Origin: Epiperipatus broadwayi
Lineage: Eukaryota > Onychophora > Udeonychophora > Euonychophora > Peripatidae
Assembly: GCA_028023455.1 (NCBI GenBank)
Contig: JAQFVV010000012.1
Span: 7,536,499 to 7,600,498 of the forward strand
DNA length: 64,000 nt
Reading direction: 5' to 3'
The notes under the pieces were generated by a model. It searched no databases and was not told where the DNA came from. It saw only the letters and a list, made by a program, of their open reading frames with translations. This document shows positions 34,690 through 48,389 of this stretch, piece by piece (position 1 is the first letter of the stretch; each line of letters starts with the position of its first letter). Made by a program: the position numbers and the translations under genes.

Positions 34690-35735
34690 TGTTGTTTATT
34701 TGGGTATTATTACTAGCAGTTGATATCTTGACATGAGAAAGAAAAGTTGATCATCACATCAAAGATTTACAAAAAAAAAAAAAAAGCTTCAGTGAATTCT
34801 GGATTCATTATTTTTCAGGGAATCAGAGAAAATGAAAGATAGATACTGAAAAATATTGCTATTGGAAATTTATTGAAAATTATCAATAAGAACAATTTAA
34901 TTATCATTTACTAAAATCTATACTGCACATATAAAGTGCAATTTAACTAAACTTTCATGCTTGTATATATATAATTTTATTAGCACAACAATTATGTGAA
35001 CTTAAAAAAATCGGGGTTAATATTAATTATAGTGATTAGTTAAGACTGCTTATTTTTTTAAACAAAATAATCTTATTTGATCATTTATTATATTATAAAA
35101 ATAAATTTAGATATTGTATTTCTTTAAAATGTTACATTAAAAAATCCAAATTGATGTTATCATGAATTTATTTTATGTATCAATTGGTCTCTGAAAATTA
35201 TTCCAAATAAGAATGAACATGAAGTTAATACTTGGAATGAACATGAAATTAATATTTTATATATATAAAACTTTATTAATAACAAACTATATACAAATAT
35301 TTATTATATATTTACAAGAGAATAAATTTATAGGTAAAAGTTTGATGAAACCACAATTGTAATGGTATGATAAATTGTTTAACTTCAATGACACGTAATC
35401 CAAATTTGAAATATCATATTCTAATATCATGATAAACTGAAGAATTCAGATATTTATTTTCAGGAGTAAAATCTGTTGGAAAGTGTTAATGGAAAAAAAG
35501 ATTTAACTTATGAGAGAGCATAAGCGAGGTAGATTGTTGATTGCCAAGTTTTGGGCATGATGTTTCTGGGTAAAAATTTTAGATTATAGGTATGAGTTGA
35601 ACCATTCCTTGTTATTTCTTCTGACTATATTCTACTTTTTATTGTCAAATATTATGGAACAGCATGCAAGCCACATAGTTCTAGTGTGAGAATAATTACA
35701 GATGCATTATAGGATTGAAAGTATTTTATATACTT
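34690..35735. other. A+T-rich DNA, no gene seen
   Basis: Nothing supported apart from A runs and a short repeat of GGAATGAACATGAARTTAAT around 35210-35253. Confidence 0.55.
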
Positions 35736-35739
35736 TTTA

Positions 35740-37850
35740 AATAATTGCTTGAGGTTAATTTATATTTATGAAATATGAATAACGATAGAAATGAGAAATA
35801 TGAGCAGGTTTGAAAAAGGTGTATGATTTCTTTTGGATAATTATTGCACAAAACATGGGTTTAAAATTTAGTTTGAATTGGTCATTAAGAAACATTTTGG
35901 TTGGAATTGTACCCAGTAAAACAATAAAAATAAATTTCATTTATGAATGAGGAGCATGAACATTCTAGAACTTGATTAGAGTTTTAGAAATTGGAAATCT
36001 TGTTATAGCTGTTTTCATCTTATTTGAATCTTTAAATGATATGCCAATGAGAGATTTGATGTTATACTGGTCTAATAGATCAGTATGCTCAATGTCATGA
36101 TCTGTGATAAAGGAGCATTTGCTGTATGAAGTTGAAATGAGCAATGGTATTGAGAGAGTGATGGTGGCACTAAATGCTAAACTAGCAAGTGTCACAATAT
36201 ACATTTTGGCCCTTGTGCAGGTTAAAAAGATTTGGAGCATATCAAATCGAGCTCTCCTTTGCATATAGGAGAATATGTTATTCTGATGGGTAGAAGATGT
36301 GAAGTAAGATCACCTGATATAAGCTTTTATTACAGATAGAAGATTATTGATCTTGTTAAAAAGCCACATCCATGAGCTATAGTAGGCAAGTATTCAATTA
36401 AGAATAGCATTCATTATATGGACTTTCACAATGGGGATACAGCATTTTTGGGCAAAATGCATTCATTTTTATACTGAATATGATGAAACTTTTTAAATGA
36501 CGGCTTAATTGCATTTTAGACATATTAATTGGGATCTCAAGAAAGGATGATGTAGACAGTTGTCACAAAGATGACTTGCAAACTTGCATTATGGAACCAG
36601 TTGACATTTGGAATTTATTTGAAATATTGAGAGTGACAGAAATGTTTTAGAGGCCTCTGAAAATTATCAGGACATCATCAATGAAGAAGATGGCTCAGAT
36701 GGTAGTTCCAAGATGATGAAGGAAAAGATCTTCAATGCTTTGTTCAATTTCCTTAATCAGTGGATTTAGTAAGTTGCAAATAGCAATGATGCAAGTGGCG
36801 AGCCCTGTGGGATACCATGACTAGTGTTTGAAAGATTTTGACAGCCGCTTATAATTCTTCAGTTTAATTGATTTATTAGTAAGGTAGTTTTGGATGGTGA
36901 TCATCAGATTATTGTGTTCAGATAGATGTGTGTAGAGCAATGAAAAGACATTTCCAATTGACTAGATCAAAAAGCTGTCTTAAAGTCGACTTGGCATTTA
37001 ACATAATCTGTAAATTTGTTTGATTAGGATTGATTCTTGTACCAAAAGAATAGCTTAAGAGGGACATGGCAACATTTTTTTGCATAATGAGAAGTTGATA
37101 GTTTTGACAGAATAATTTCAGTTTTTTAAAAATTAGTCTTGCAAAGATTTTTTGATTAACATCCTCAAGTGTAATAAGATGCAAATTATTTCCAGACGTA
37201 TATACTGTATTTGATTTTTTTCTGAGTCTAAATATTATGTTGGTAGAAAGGATGGGGATGTTAAGATTGCTCGAGCTGAGTTGATTGTAGCATTTATGTA
37301 AAATAGGAATGATGATATAATCAAGTTGCCTGTAGTCATCATCTGGGCTAAGATCTGCATCTAGAAAGGTATATGTTTCAAGATGCATGATTTCTTGATA
37401 TATTGGTTGCTTTGTAATTCTTGAGAGATTGTGTGCTGTGGCCGATATTGGCAGGTATTGATTACCTGATTAGGTGCTCAGAAAAGAGAGTCATATTTAA
37501 TATAATTGGAATGCAGAAGATTTGAATTGGAGCGATCTTACATAATTTACAATGGTTGTTACAAGCTTTGAGAGATTTGGTACTCTTTTTTTTAAATTGA
37601 AATATTATTGCATTCTGCTTATAAAATGTGATCAATTGGTTTGCTTTCTTTTGTACTTTATGGATAAGAGCGTTGGCGCCATTCATTTGCAAGATGGTTT
37701 GCAGGGTTGTATCTATGTCTTCAATACACTGTTTTATGAGGTTATTTGAATGATAGCTTGTTAATAAGTCAAAGCAGCAATTGTTTAAAATTTTTTTGAA
37801 GATTAATCTTATTACATTTTTAATTTTGATTACACTCATGGGTTATGTTT
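35740..37850 (-). pseudogene. Decayed non-LTR retrotransposon reverse transcriptase
   Basis: Several minus frames in one direction together carry reverse transcriptase motifs in the right order. Motif A is split by a frameshift near 36972: VDFKTAF (36990-36970) in one frame, DLVNWKCLFIALH (to about 36930) in the next. Motif B, HGIPQGSPLASLLFA, is at about 36818-36772. Motif C, FIDDVLIIF, has the catalytic Asp pair at 36674-36679. The C-terminal part (35755-35940) reads LLGTIPTKMFLNDQFKLNF and then a Cys/His-rich stretch like the terminal zinc knuckle of many LINEs. The N-terminal frames (37462-37839) show no endonuclease I recognise. Clade unclear. Stops and frameshifts rule out function. Confidence 0.75.
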
Positions 37851-40800
37851 GCTCATTTTATTTGGTTTTTTTTTTTTCAATTGTATTTTTCAATGAATAG
37901 TAACTTATTTTAGATCATATTTTTTTGTTAAGTTTCATTAAAAATATAAATTCAGAAAATGAAAATAATCTTAAAAATAGAATATCAACTTTGCAAAAAA
38001 AAAACTAGAGATAAAGTGTTTTACACAATATATTTTATTTAAGCTTTCAGTCTAAAAAATATATTAATGGGGAAAAAATATTTGTATAAATTTGTATGTT
38101 TTAGACAAAGTCTGTTGGAGCATGAATTTTTAAAATGAAAACTACTTTTTGAAATATTAAAAATGATCTTCTCAATTGACAGTAAGCATTTTCTGTTTGA
38201 CATATTTTTTTTGCAATCCAATTATCCCCTAAAAATTTCTTAAATACACTTGTTAAAAAATAAATGATCACAATGAAAAAAAGTCAATGTCTGTGTTAAG
38301 AAATGTTCAGGTTGTGTAATCACTGACTCACGTCTTCCGAGAAGCATTTAAATTTTTTTTTTTTTAATTAACTGATTGATGCTAATATGTAGGCAACTAA
38401 ATCTGAATCTTCTAAACAGTTTTCAACTATTAAAATTCAGTAAATGTTAAATTTTTGCTGAATGCTCTTACTATCAAGTAATCAAAACTATATATTATGA
38501 TTGCAGTGCCAAATGAAGTTTTGCAAGGACTTCACTTACAGCAATTTTTTTTACTTTTAATTCCCCAAGTGTGTGGTTTTCAGTGTACATAGTTTTTACT
38601 TTGCATATTTTTTTTTTTTTTTGTGTGTGTATTTTACATTTCATTCAAGTAATTGTTAGCCTATGTGGTGAAATAAAAATGTATTTGTAGTATATTTATA
38701 TCTTGAGAAATAATAATAAAAAAAATAATTTTAAAAGCATTTTTAATGGTTCATAGAATAAAATAAATATAATGCTGATCACACGCTTTCTGTTTCAAAT
38801 TACTTGGAAAAAGCAATTTTTATTTGCAAAGAATAAACATTTCAGCAACTTGAAGTTAAAAAGATAATTGGATTTCTTGCTGTTAGTCAAATAAGAATAT
38901 CTTATTACCCCCCTCCCCCACAATATTTATATGCATATTTTATGATTACAATTTCCATCTTTTAATGAAAATCAAAGCCACAATATATAAATATTGGGCA
39001 AAAATAGAATTTTTGTGTAATTGTTATTGGTATTAGTACTTTCCAAGGACAATTACATAACTTAATACAAGAGATTACAGGTTCATCTGAGAAGAACTTA
39101 ATTCAATATTTAGATGATTAAAAAAGGAAAAGTCTATTTTAAATTAACTTGAAGAGTGAATAAGAATTAAACAGCAGTAACACTAAATAAAAGCAAGATT
39201 TGAAAATGTCATTTTAAATTTAAAAAAAAAAATTATAACCTGTGAAAAAATTATTACATTGTACTATGATTTAACAATAGATGCGATAAAATGGCAGTTA
39301 GACAAATTTTGGAGCTACGAAAATATAACATATTTCTTTGGTGCTTGTTCTGGGACAAAGAAAGGAGGTGATGGGTGTGAAAAAATGATATATACATAAA
39401 TGATAGATTAAGAATATACTGCATTTTGTTAATTGTCATATTGAAAGAAATTTTTATCAAATTTTTAAAATGGAAAATAATTTTTGTAAAAGTTGTTTTC
39501 TGAATGGATATTTTTAAGGAAAAACATTCAGCCAAGTAGATGGAAAGTTGTTTAGAATATTAATTAGTTTATTTATTTTTTCTGTTATGTTTAATTGTAG
39601 TATAATATACTAATGCTATATGTTTTGACATAGACAACCTGGCAATTTAAAAATCTAGTTAATTTTTCACTTACACTTTCTATACAGGGAATTCTGTGTG
39701 TAGATAAATAGGTATTTTACATATAGATGAAACAGTGTGCAGGTCTTCTATATCTACATATCTTACAATAAAAAAATAAAAATTGTTTAGAAGTTCAAGT
39801 ACTGGATGTATCAGATCTGGAATCGATCAAGAGACTCTTACACCACTGCACTTAACCAAGCGGAACATGATCTTATAATGATACTTATAATATTGATATT
39901 ATTAACAATAATAATCTCCAGAAACAAACCAGTAAGGAAGACTGAATTGGGATATTTTAATTATGTGTTACGAATGCTAATCTCATATATCTAGAGGTAA
40001 TATTTAAATAGAAGTTTCTTAGTGAAAGAGATTAGCTAAAGGCACTATACTGATTTTTACATGAATGGAAAAGCTTCCAAGAAATGGAAAGAGTCCAAGA
40101 AAATTTATTTCTGCCCCACAAATCTTAAGAAGATCCACGCAGCCAATAATGCAAAAGCATCCAAATTCTATTTTTGCATCTCTATGTTAAATTTTTTAAA
40201 TTTCAGTTATAGTATAAAATTAAAATTTATAACCTGTTCATGTAAACTAGTATTACAGAAATAGAACAATTCATCTCTTTAGTTTTGTTTTACTGTTAAC
40301 AAATTTTTGCAATTTAATACATTTTCGTGTTAGAAAATGTAATAGAAATGCTGTTCACAAACTGATTACCTTACTCTACAGGATTTGATTACTTTATCTG
40401 ACGGTGTGCTTTACCAAATATTTAACTTTGGTGGAAAAGACTTTTGCTTACGAAGATATCAAGATATGAATGTATAAGGAATGTTAATTATATAGCTTTT
40501 TATAATGTTTAATCCAATCATTTTATCTCAGAAAGAAAACCTAAAAATAATAGCTTTTTTGTGTGTTAAATCATCTCTATTTTAATAAGATTTTTTAATA
40601 TTAAAGTTGACAGTGAAAGTTTTATTATTATGAATAGTAATTGTTAATTGTTTTTGATCAACTGCGTAAACATCTGTTTAATAATGTATATCTAATTGCT
40701 TTAGATATGTTTTTTTTGTGTGATAATTAAATGGTACCTTTGAGATTTATTATTTTTAATTTTTTTTTTTTTGAACAGGTTAAATTAATATTTTTTTTGT

Positions 40801-42097
40801 TGAAAATATTATAAAAAGTAATTAATTTACTTACTCATGGGAAATAGAAATAATATATATATATATATGGATGTTTATTTTATAAAAAAAAGATTTTATT
40901 CACATCGGGATTAAGTTTTTAGAAGTATAGCTGCTGGTAAAAGATTCTTATATAAAGATACTTATATAATGAAAGTTAAAGACATATTTCAAGTCTCCCA
41001 TATTTGTCCTCATTATCATTTTATTTTTATATATATTTTAATAAGTATTAGAATACTGTTGAAATTTCTAACATGCATAAATTATTTAAATGCAAATAGT
41101 AATTAAAATATGTTAAATTTATTTGGAAATAGTTATTTTATTTATAAAAGTGTTCTTAATGATGAAATAGGTATGGAGAGAACTATCTCAAGTTACTAAA
41201 TCCCAAGTCTTCTTCTGGATTTTTAATCCTGATTTTTATTAGGGAAGCACAAATCCCAGACATTTTAGGATTAACCTTTCAGTGATTTTGATAAATTATA
41301 GCATTTATTTTAATAGCATACTTATTAATATTTCTGTCAATTTACTTTAGTTTATGCAAAACAGTTTTGTATGCATTATTATTTTAATGAATCATAATAT
41401 TTATAATTAACATAAGGAGAGTATTCATTTATTTAACACTCTCATAAGGCGCATGCTCAATTAGCTTGAAAGGCTGATATTGGAATGAAATGATAATTAT
41501 TGTAAAATTACTATATTTATTATTAATATAATTTTGCAATATAGTGAAGCCATACTATACTCCTATCAATATATCCTACTCTAATTATATATTATCTTCC
41601 TAAATGTAAATAAATAAAAAATAAAACATTAATCCTTCTAGGATCTAACTTCTTTTTTTCTTATTTGAAAAGGCCCTAGTGAGCACTTTCTCCATATTTG
41701 AATATTTTATTTTTACAGTTAATCTTTTTTCTTTCTATCATATATAGATAATGTTTATTATTTATGTCAAATATAAGTTTTCAAATGATAGGCACTATAA
41801 AAAGTTAATATTTGAATTTTTCACATTAGAAAAATAAATTACTAATCAAAGTTCATAACTATAACATCACTTGGCATTTTTGGATATAATTTTATCTATT
41901 CAAAATGTTATTAGAATGCAATATGAGATATTTTTTAAATTCAAAAGAAATTTATGGTTAGAGATTGTTAAAGAAAAAAATATATCTTAAAATTAATAAT
42001 TAAAGTTATTGTTATTAAAATTTTAAAGGAAATTTCTTTACTAGTATTGATAAAAGGTTATTCTTGTAAAAGTTGCTGCCAGCTTTACCATAGCAAA

Positions 42098-42320
42098 CTT
42101 TTAGTGACTTGTCTTTTTAAAAAGAAATGTTTTCAAATAAAATCTAATTGTAGTCATATAGGTTTTTGGTTTAAAATAAATGTTTTACAAAATGTTGCCC
42201 AAAATAACTTTAAATATGTAAGCAAATTACTGAAAATTACAATTTTTTCTTTTGAAGAACAAAATATTGAAAAATTCACCTTAAAAAACATTCCACCAAC
42301 AGAAAATGTCATTTCTATTG
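42098..42320 (+). repeat. Dispersed repeat I, copy 2
   Basis: Homologous to 25465-25690; see that entry. The open frame over it is not conserved in the other copy. Confidence 0.6.
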
Positions 42321-43162
42321 AGATCAAAAGAGAGCAAGTCTGATATCTTTTATATGCAAATTATATATTCTGATTTGTTGACATTTTCAGATTTTTTTTT
42401 GAACTAATAATTTTAAAGATATGTGTGGCAAAATGGAATTGCATGTGAAATCTATCATTATAGATAGCTGCAAAATAATGAAAAAAAGATATAGTGATTG
42501 CAGTGTCCAAACAGCAAAAAGTATGCATTGTGGCTTCAACTATTATGTGTATCATTAATATTCATAAATTTAATAATACTATATCAGTAGCCATTTTTTT
42601 ATCTTAGAGCACTATGTTTTATTGCGTTATTTAATGTTTCTTTGTGTTATATGGAAAGCACATACTTTTTTTTTGTCTTTTCAAAAATGAATTATTTTTT
42701 AAGCATACAGCTAGAAATTTTAAGGAATATCATAATTTATAAAATAGCTTTCTTAAGTCATAAAATGAAAGATATTAGTTTAGTAGTAATAGGGAAAAAA
42801 AATTGTAAAATGTTCTGTTTTATTAGAAGTTTAGAGTTTTCCTAAGAGTATGAAATAGACTATAACAATTAGATATTTCTGTACAGATTCTGAAGTTGAT
42901 AAGGTCTTAAAAATATCAAAACAATAAAATGACTGTAGACTGCTTATAATAAAAGTGCTCTTATATTTCCATAGGGGTAAAAAAGGTTATTGCAGAAAAA
43001 GATTTTGTCCAGAATGTATTCAACTACAATGAAAATCTGAAACTTTGCTACTCATTTTATTAAAAAAAAAAGATATGGGGCAGTAAGTTTTTTATTTTTT
43101 TTATTTTTATTTCTATAATCTTTGATGTGCTACCTCAATTTATGCACATAAAAGGTATCTTT

Positions 43163-43285
43163 ATTATATATATATATATATGCATGTTGAAAAATACTAT
43201 ACATTTATGATACAGTGAACAACATGTTTTGTATTCAGAGCTTGTCAATAAAATGTGAGCTATAATCCACAATATACGATGTACA
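43163..43285 (+). repeat. Dispersed repeat H, copy 2
   Basis: Homologous to 31485-31606, again immediately after a TA microsatellite. Confidence 0.65.
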
Positions 43286-43779
43286 CAAGGTTAGAACAAA
43301 ATATAACAGATATTGCAATTCCACTAATTCTTTTAAAATAAGCCAAAATAATAATAAGTACATTAATTTTTCACATCCTTGCATAAAATAATAATTAAAA
43401 TAGAAATGAATACTATATTTAGAAAATGTATAAATAGTTATGACATTAAAATCTCATATGCTTAACTAAATAGTTTAAATGATATTAATACTCTTCTATA
43501 TCTCAAAGCTAATAGTTCTATAAATAATTTTATGTGAACTATCCGTCAACTATTATTTTGTAATTTTATTATTTACCTTCTCCCAATACTCGATATATAT
43601 TATCGTGAGTATATGAAAAATACCTGATGCAAATAAATATTTTATTAGATTTATATATAATAATAGAAAGAAGAGATGACAATAGTAATAATGAGTAGTT
43701 GAACACCAAATAGCATTGTTCATTTAAACTAATGATTTAATCTTGTGGATTTTATCATTTAATATTTTTATGTGTTGCA

Positions 43780-43930
43780 ACTATGGATAAAGTTGATGAG
43801 TAGGATTTGAAACAAGGGATATCATGGTTGTATTGTAGAAGTTTTTTAAATAAAGATTTTATTACTTTTATTGAAGAAAAAAATAATTATTACTCCTAAA
43901 ATACTTTTTAATTATATATATTTCAAGTTT
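43780..43930 (+). repeat. Dispersed repeat E, copy 1
   Basis: Matches 50500-50640 in the same orientation: GTAGGATTTGAAACAAGGGA against GCAGGATTTTAAACAGTGGG, followed in both by an ATAAAG.TTTTATT block, AATAATTATTACT/ATATAATTATTACT and a TTTTTAATTATAT segment. Confidence 0.6.
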
Positions 43931-44797
43931 TTTGTTCAAATTTTTTGTTTTTATCAATGTTTTTTTCCATCTTGGCTCAATCCTATTTCTGCTTTAGCCA
44001 AATCCTATCACAAACAACTGTCAGTCTAGAAGTTAATCCAACCTCTCTCACAATTGATTTATTTTGAAACATCCACTTTACTTTCAAATGAGCAAATCAT
44101 TCATACCACATATTATAATTTAACTTTATATACACATTATTTTGTTTACAGATATACATTGTACCTTTATTTAAAAGAAAAACTAATCTAAAGAATCTGG
44201 CTAACTAGAATATAACTATGCTAAACTATAGTCAAGTTTCATAAACAGTGACTACTAAGACAATTAAGATTAAAACTAATAATATATAATATCTCATAAA
44301 ATTAATATTTTCTAATAATTAATTGTAAAATCATTAAATTAAAATTTAATAATATTTAATGCAACGGTTGCTAGTCACGGTTAAAAATGTGATGATTTCA
44401 CGCTGCTTCCGACAGTTTTAATGGTACGGTTAAGATTTTACTGTCGTTTGAAAAATTAGAAAAAGTTCCGTAAGATGCTGCCCTCTCTTGAATTATTTTA
44501 CAAGTAAAAAATCAATACAACGGTCTCGAAACTTTAACAAAAAAAGTAGGTGTGCTCTTCTTGAATCTTAATGGCTGTTACATTTCGACACAAAGAAAAT
44601 TAAATGTCAATAACTCAAAAGTTACTATTTGTTTTTGTTTCATTATGAAAATGATAAACAAATGTTTTAGACCATTTTTAACATATTTTTTGACAAATTA
44701 CAAATTATTTTGATAAAATTTGCTAAAAATAAAATTATTTTAGAAAAATAGTTAAGACTTGAACAAAAATTACAAAAATTATTTGCTTTTTTTGCAG

Positions 44798-44835
44798 CGT
44801 AAACAAATCATGTCGGCACCCAAATGTTTTGGTTG
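44798..44835 (+). CDS. Candidate first coding exon of a CRP-type LIM protein
   Basis: A splice acceptor (CTTTTTTTGCAG, ending 44797) is followed by 12 bases and an ATG at 44810 with A at -3. The 26 coding bases give MSAPKCFG plus TG of a split codon, then the donor GTGAGTAAG at 44836. The split codon TG+N would most naturally be Cys, giving KCFGC, a C-x2-C pair spaced as the first zinc ligands of cysteine-rich protein/muscle LIM proteins, which begin very near the N-terminus. The flanks also carry more CpG than most of the window (44365-44560). No following LIM exon was found in the window, so the first intron would have to be long or the call is wrong. A longer minus frame across the same place has no domain. 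Confidence 0.35.
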
Positions 44836-47800
44836 GTGAGTAAGATTTCGTTTTAGATTTACCGCTCGCAAATATTTTTACAATTATAAAGAGAAATTCA
44901 TTTTTGAAAAAACTTTTGTTCACTTTCATAATCTGACAAATTATTAATATATTTTTTACAAACGAAACTAAAGTGAATATAATATTAAAAGATGAATATA
45001 TTTTGATGATTGAATTTGTGTTTTGACACTTCACTTTGTGAATTGACCAAGTAAAAATTTAGACTTTTACCTCACTCGGCCAATAAAATAATAAGCAAAA
45101 AAGAGGTTAAGTTCACAATAAATAATTAGGGTTCCAGCTAGAATACTCAATTCATTCCTTTTACTAGCAAATTTAATTTATAACTAGCTCATTCTTACAA
45201 ATAAAATAAATATAATTATAAAACTTCACAAACATTCAGCAAGATACAATAGCTTAAGCATTGAGGATACATCCCTAAAGATACATTCTCAATGGCGTAA
45301 GAATATTACCCATCAAATTCACATAACAAAACTATTACGTAATATTCTCATGTCTTTCAGCACACATACAACAATTCTAACATAGAAGATTTATAAATTT
45401 ATTAAGAAATAATAAATTAATTACTACTCCTTTAATAAAATACTATTTGAAAATTAAACATCAACTGATAATTCTTATTCATCATCTTTCAATACAATTT
45501 GTACAGCTCTTTTAAAAATAATCTCAGATTCATTTCTGACACTAATAATAAAATGAATTAATTAATTATACCCTATAGTTAAATATGAGGATTTTACATG
45601 ATATCTAACTACCCTTGTGAAAAATTACAACAATAAGCAACTAAGATAACTTAATGACTCTTAATATTAAATTTATTTAAATATTAATGGTGATCAATAA
45701 AATATAAATAATATAATAAAGATTCTAAGAAAAATATTGTACAATTTTCATTTATTTTATATAACATTCTTAAAATATAACATGTTTTAATATAGTGGCC
45801 ATATCTAGTATTCCAAATTGGTGTTGGATCATTCTAAAATATTCACTAATGATCATATCTTCTACAATAATAATAATAATTGCATACTTTATTATTCAAT
45901 CAAATAGAATAGAAATAATATTTCAAAGTAATATTTACGAATCATGTGCAAAATAAATAATGTCTGAAACTTAATTTCTATGGATCATCCATGTGGAATG
46001 AAGAATCAAATGAATAACACACAGACAAATTAAAACTCAACTAGAATATTAATTTTAAACAATTAATAATTTATGATTCAACAACATTATATATATTACA
46101 ATAGGTTATAAAATAAATAAAAAAAATATTCACAACAAAAAAAAAAAAAATATTTATACTGTAAACTTTACAAGTAAATAAAAATAAAATAAGATAGCTT
46201 TCATTTCGGCCACTTCAAATAAAATAAACCATACAACTATAGTGACAATATATTATCCTTATCTACTAAAACAATAATATATTGTTTTTGTAATGTGAAA
46301 TAATTAAAATAAATTTCCAAATTTCTAGTAAAAAACATAATGATACCCTTATACTATCATAAAAGTGTATTTATTATTTATAGTTTTAAAATATAAATTT
46401 AGGTCTAAAGTATATCTATCTAAATTTAATAAATAATAAGATATTTTCAAAATTATTAAAATATTTTCTTTGCAGTTCAGCAAAGCATCATTTTGATAAT
46501 TTAATACATTCTGATACTTCAATATCAAAAAATTTAAATAAAGAAAATATGAATACCTCCCTTTAAATTATCTACTTATGCAAAACATATTTAAAATATA
46601 ATTTTATGGGGTTTCTTTATTTAAATAGGTTTCTCTTTTGTTAACAAATCTTAAAATAAACTTAATAAATTATATTGCTTGATATTTTGTATTTCCTTTA
46701 TTTTTATATTTTTACATTCATCATAGCATTCAAATCATTTTTTATCATTCTCACTTTCATTCCAATTCAAAGATGCATTTATTTTGAGCTAAATGATCTC
46801 TAATAATTGTAGGAATATTAATCATTTCTCCTATCTTTTATATTATGCCAAGTATTAAATATCTCAATATCATTTGTGATAGAAATTTTTTATATGTCTA
46901 ATCTTGCCTTTGCATAAACTATCAACTTCTCACAGTTTAACCATTACTTTACCATCTTATAAAAACTATTCTCTATGATGTGATTCTTGTGGTGATAGGT
47001 AGCGATTATAGTGTAGGATATGGAATAATAAAAATAAACTCAAACAAGTAAGGAAATGTCATCATGGATGCAGTGCAAAAATAATAATAGGTCCATATTT
47101 GTCAGGCACCTAAAATTCATGTTATGGCTTCATTCTAGTTCTTATTGACTATAAGGGAATGTGACTGTTCATGGAAAATAACATATAGCCCTTTGTTACC
47201 TGTACATTTAATAAATTCAAAGTGTGACAATACAGTTCACATATAACAGCTTTTCAGCATATCTCTAAACACCTAGGATTTCATATAACAATAACTCTCC
47301 TGACCACCATCCTATATCTTCCACACTAAATAACTATTAACATCATAAAATATGCAAGCCTCATTATAAAATAATATTCAAACATTACTAAAAAACAACA
47401 AAGATCTAAATTCATTTCAAAACAGTTTTTTAAAGTTTTCGAACACAAATGATCTTGATAAAACATACATCGATTTTATACATTTATTTATTTGTTGTTG
47501 TATTTCTTTGTATCTTAACAGATAATGTACATAAAGATAATACATTAATAAATCAGTGTTACAAAATGTATGCATATTCAAGCATTTATAATAAACATTT
47601 TTTAAACAATATCCTTAGATATTTCAAAACTTTCACTTGCATTCTTTTTTTTTATATAAAACACATACGATGATAATTATATCAACAGTTCATTCAGTTG
47701 TTCATTCTGTAATTTAAGCAATATGATAATTGTAAAATAAAGTATTAATTTTAAAATATAACATTTAAAAAAAATTATCAAGCAAATGTAATGTAAATCA

Positions 47801-48105
47801 TAAATGAAATTACCTATAATCTCAACAATTTGTTGAAATTATATAACAGCGATCAGTTTCTTTGATCATATATTCAAACAAATTATCTGATCAGAAAAAT
47901 TAATTTCTGAAAACCCTTTTTTCCTTTATTTAACATAAGAATAATAAAAAAACTAATCTATTTTAAGATTAATTTTTTTTAAAATATATTATAATAACAG
48001 GTTAGTTTTTAATAAATCAGTAATATTCTAAATACTAACATTAGACTAAAAAAGTAATGAAATTTTAAAGTTACGAAAAGTTTTCCCCTTCTACTCATAA
48101 GTTGA
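44836..48105. other. A+T-rich DNA, no gene seen
   Basis: If the exon at 44798 is real, this is intron. I looked for a continuing LIM-domain exon (Cys/His-rich frame between AG and GT) and found none. Confidence 0.45.
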
Positions 48106-48111
48106 ACACTT

Positions 48112-48380
48112 AAACAAGGCAAAACTTTCCATACAGTAGTGCCACCCTGTGCCAACCAGAGTAATCAATGGATGCCAGAAGGCTTATGCATAAAATCCCT
48201 ATCTAGTGCCTATTCATCCAATATCCCCAGACTAGTTTTTGGCTTGTGGCCTTCATCAGTGAGGAGCCTTAGATCTGAGAGCACTGCACCTAGATCTTAG
48301 CATCTAATGTAACCCTGCAGCAGCCACCTTTTATCTCGACTTAACTACAAAACTATGAAATTGAAAACAATATTTTCAAT
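48112..48380 (-). mobile_element. Hammerhead repeat family A, 5'-truncated minus copy
   Basis: Reverse complement closely matches 26700-26985, from the GAAAATATTG region through GATAAAAGGTGGCTGCTG, the hammerhead-like core and the terminal GGCACTACTGTATGGAAAG. Truncated at its 5' end, as expected of a reverse-transcribed insertion. Confidence 0.8.
48224..48265 (-). ncRNA. Hammerhead-ribozyme-like motif (family A), damaged
   Basis: Stem I is better than in the 26.8-kb copy (TCCTCA with TGGGGA, six pairs including one wobble) and CTGATGA is intact, but the GAAA box reads AAAA, changing conserved G12. Predicted inactive; useful for showing the ancestral stem I. Confidence 0.6.
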
Positions 48381-48389
48381 CTGAAATAA

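Larger units (their letters stand above)
37855..44790. other. Long A+T-rich gene-free stretch
   Basis: No coding region supported. Contains repeat I copy 2 (42098-42320), repeat H copy 2 (43163-43285), a repeat E copy (43780-43930) and a possible tRNA-like scrap at 39806-39870. The 98-codon frame 42047-42343 coincides with repeat I and is therefore unlikely to be a gene. The frame at 40061-40264 has no recognisable domain. Confidence 0.5.

Noticed and set aside
39806-39870. tRNA-like scrap on the minus strand (CTTGGTTAAGTG and GATCGATTCCA)
   Set aside because: A-box and B-box relatives are present but no acceptor or anticodon stem forms and no second copy was found in the window.
40061-40264. 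67-codon frame MNGKASKKWKESKK
   Set aside because: No recognisable domain and no exon boundaries; low-complexity Lys/Ser content.
44735-45034. 99-codon minus frame over the LIM exon candidate
   Set aside because: Chance frame: residues follow base composition, no domain, and a better explanation exists on the plus strand.
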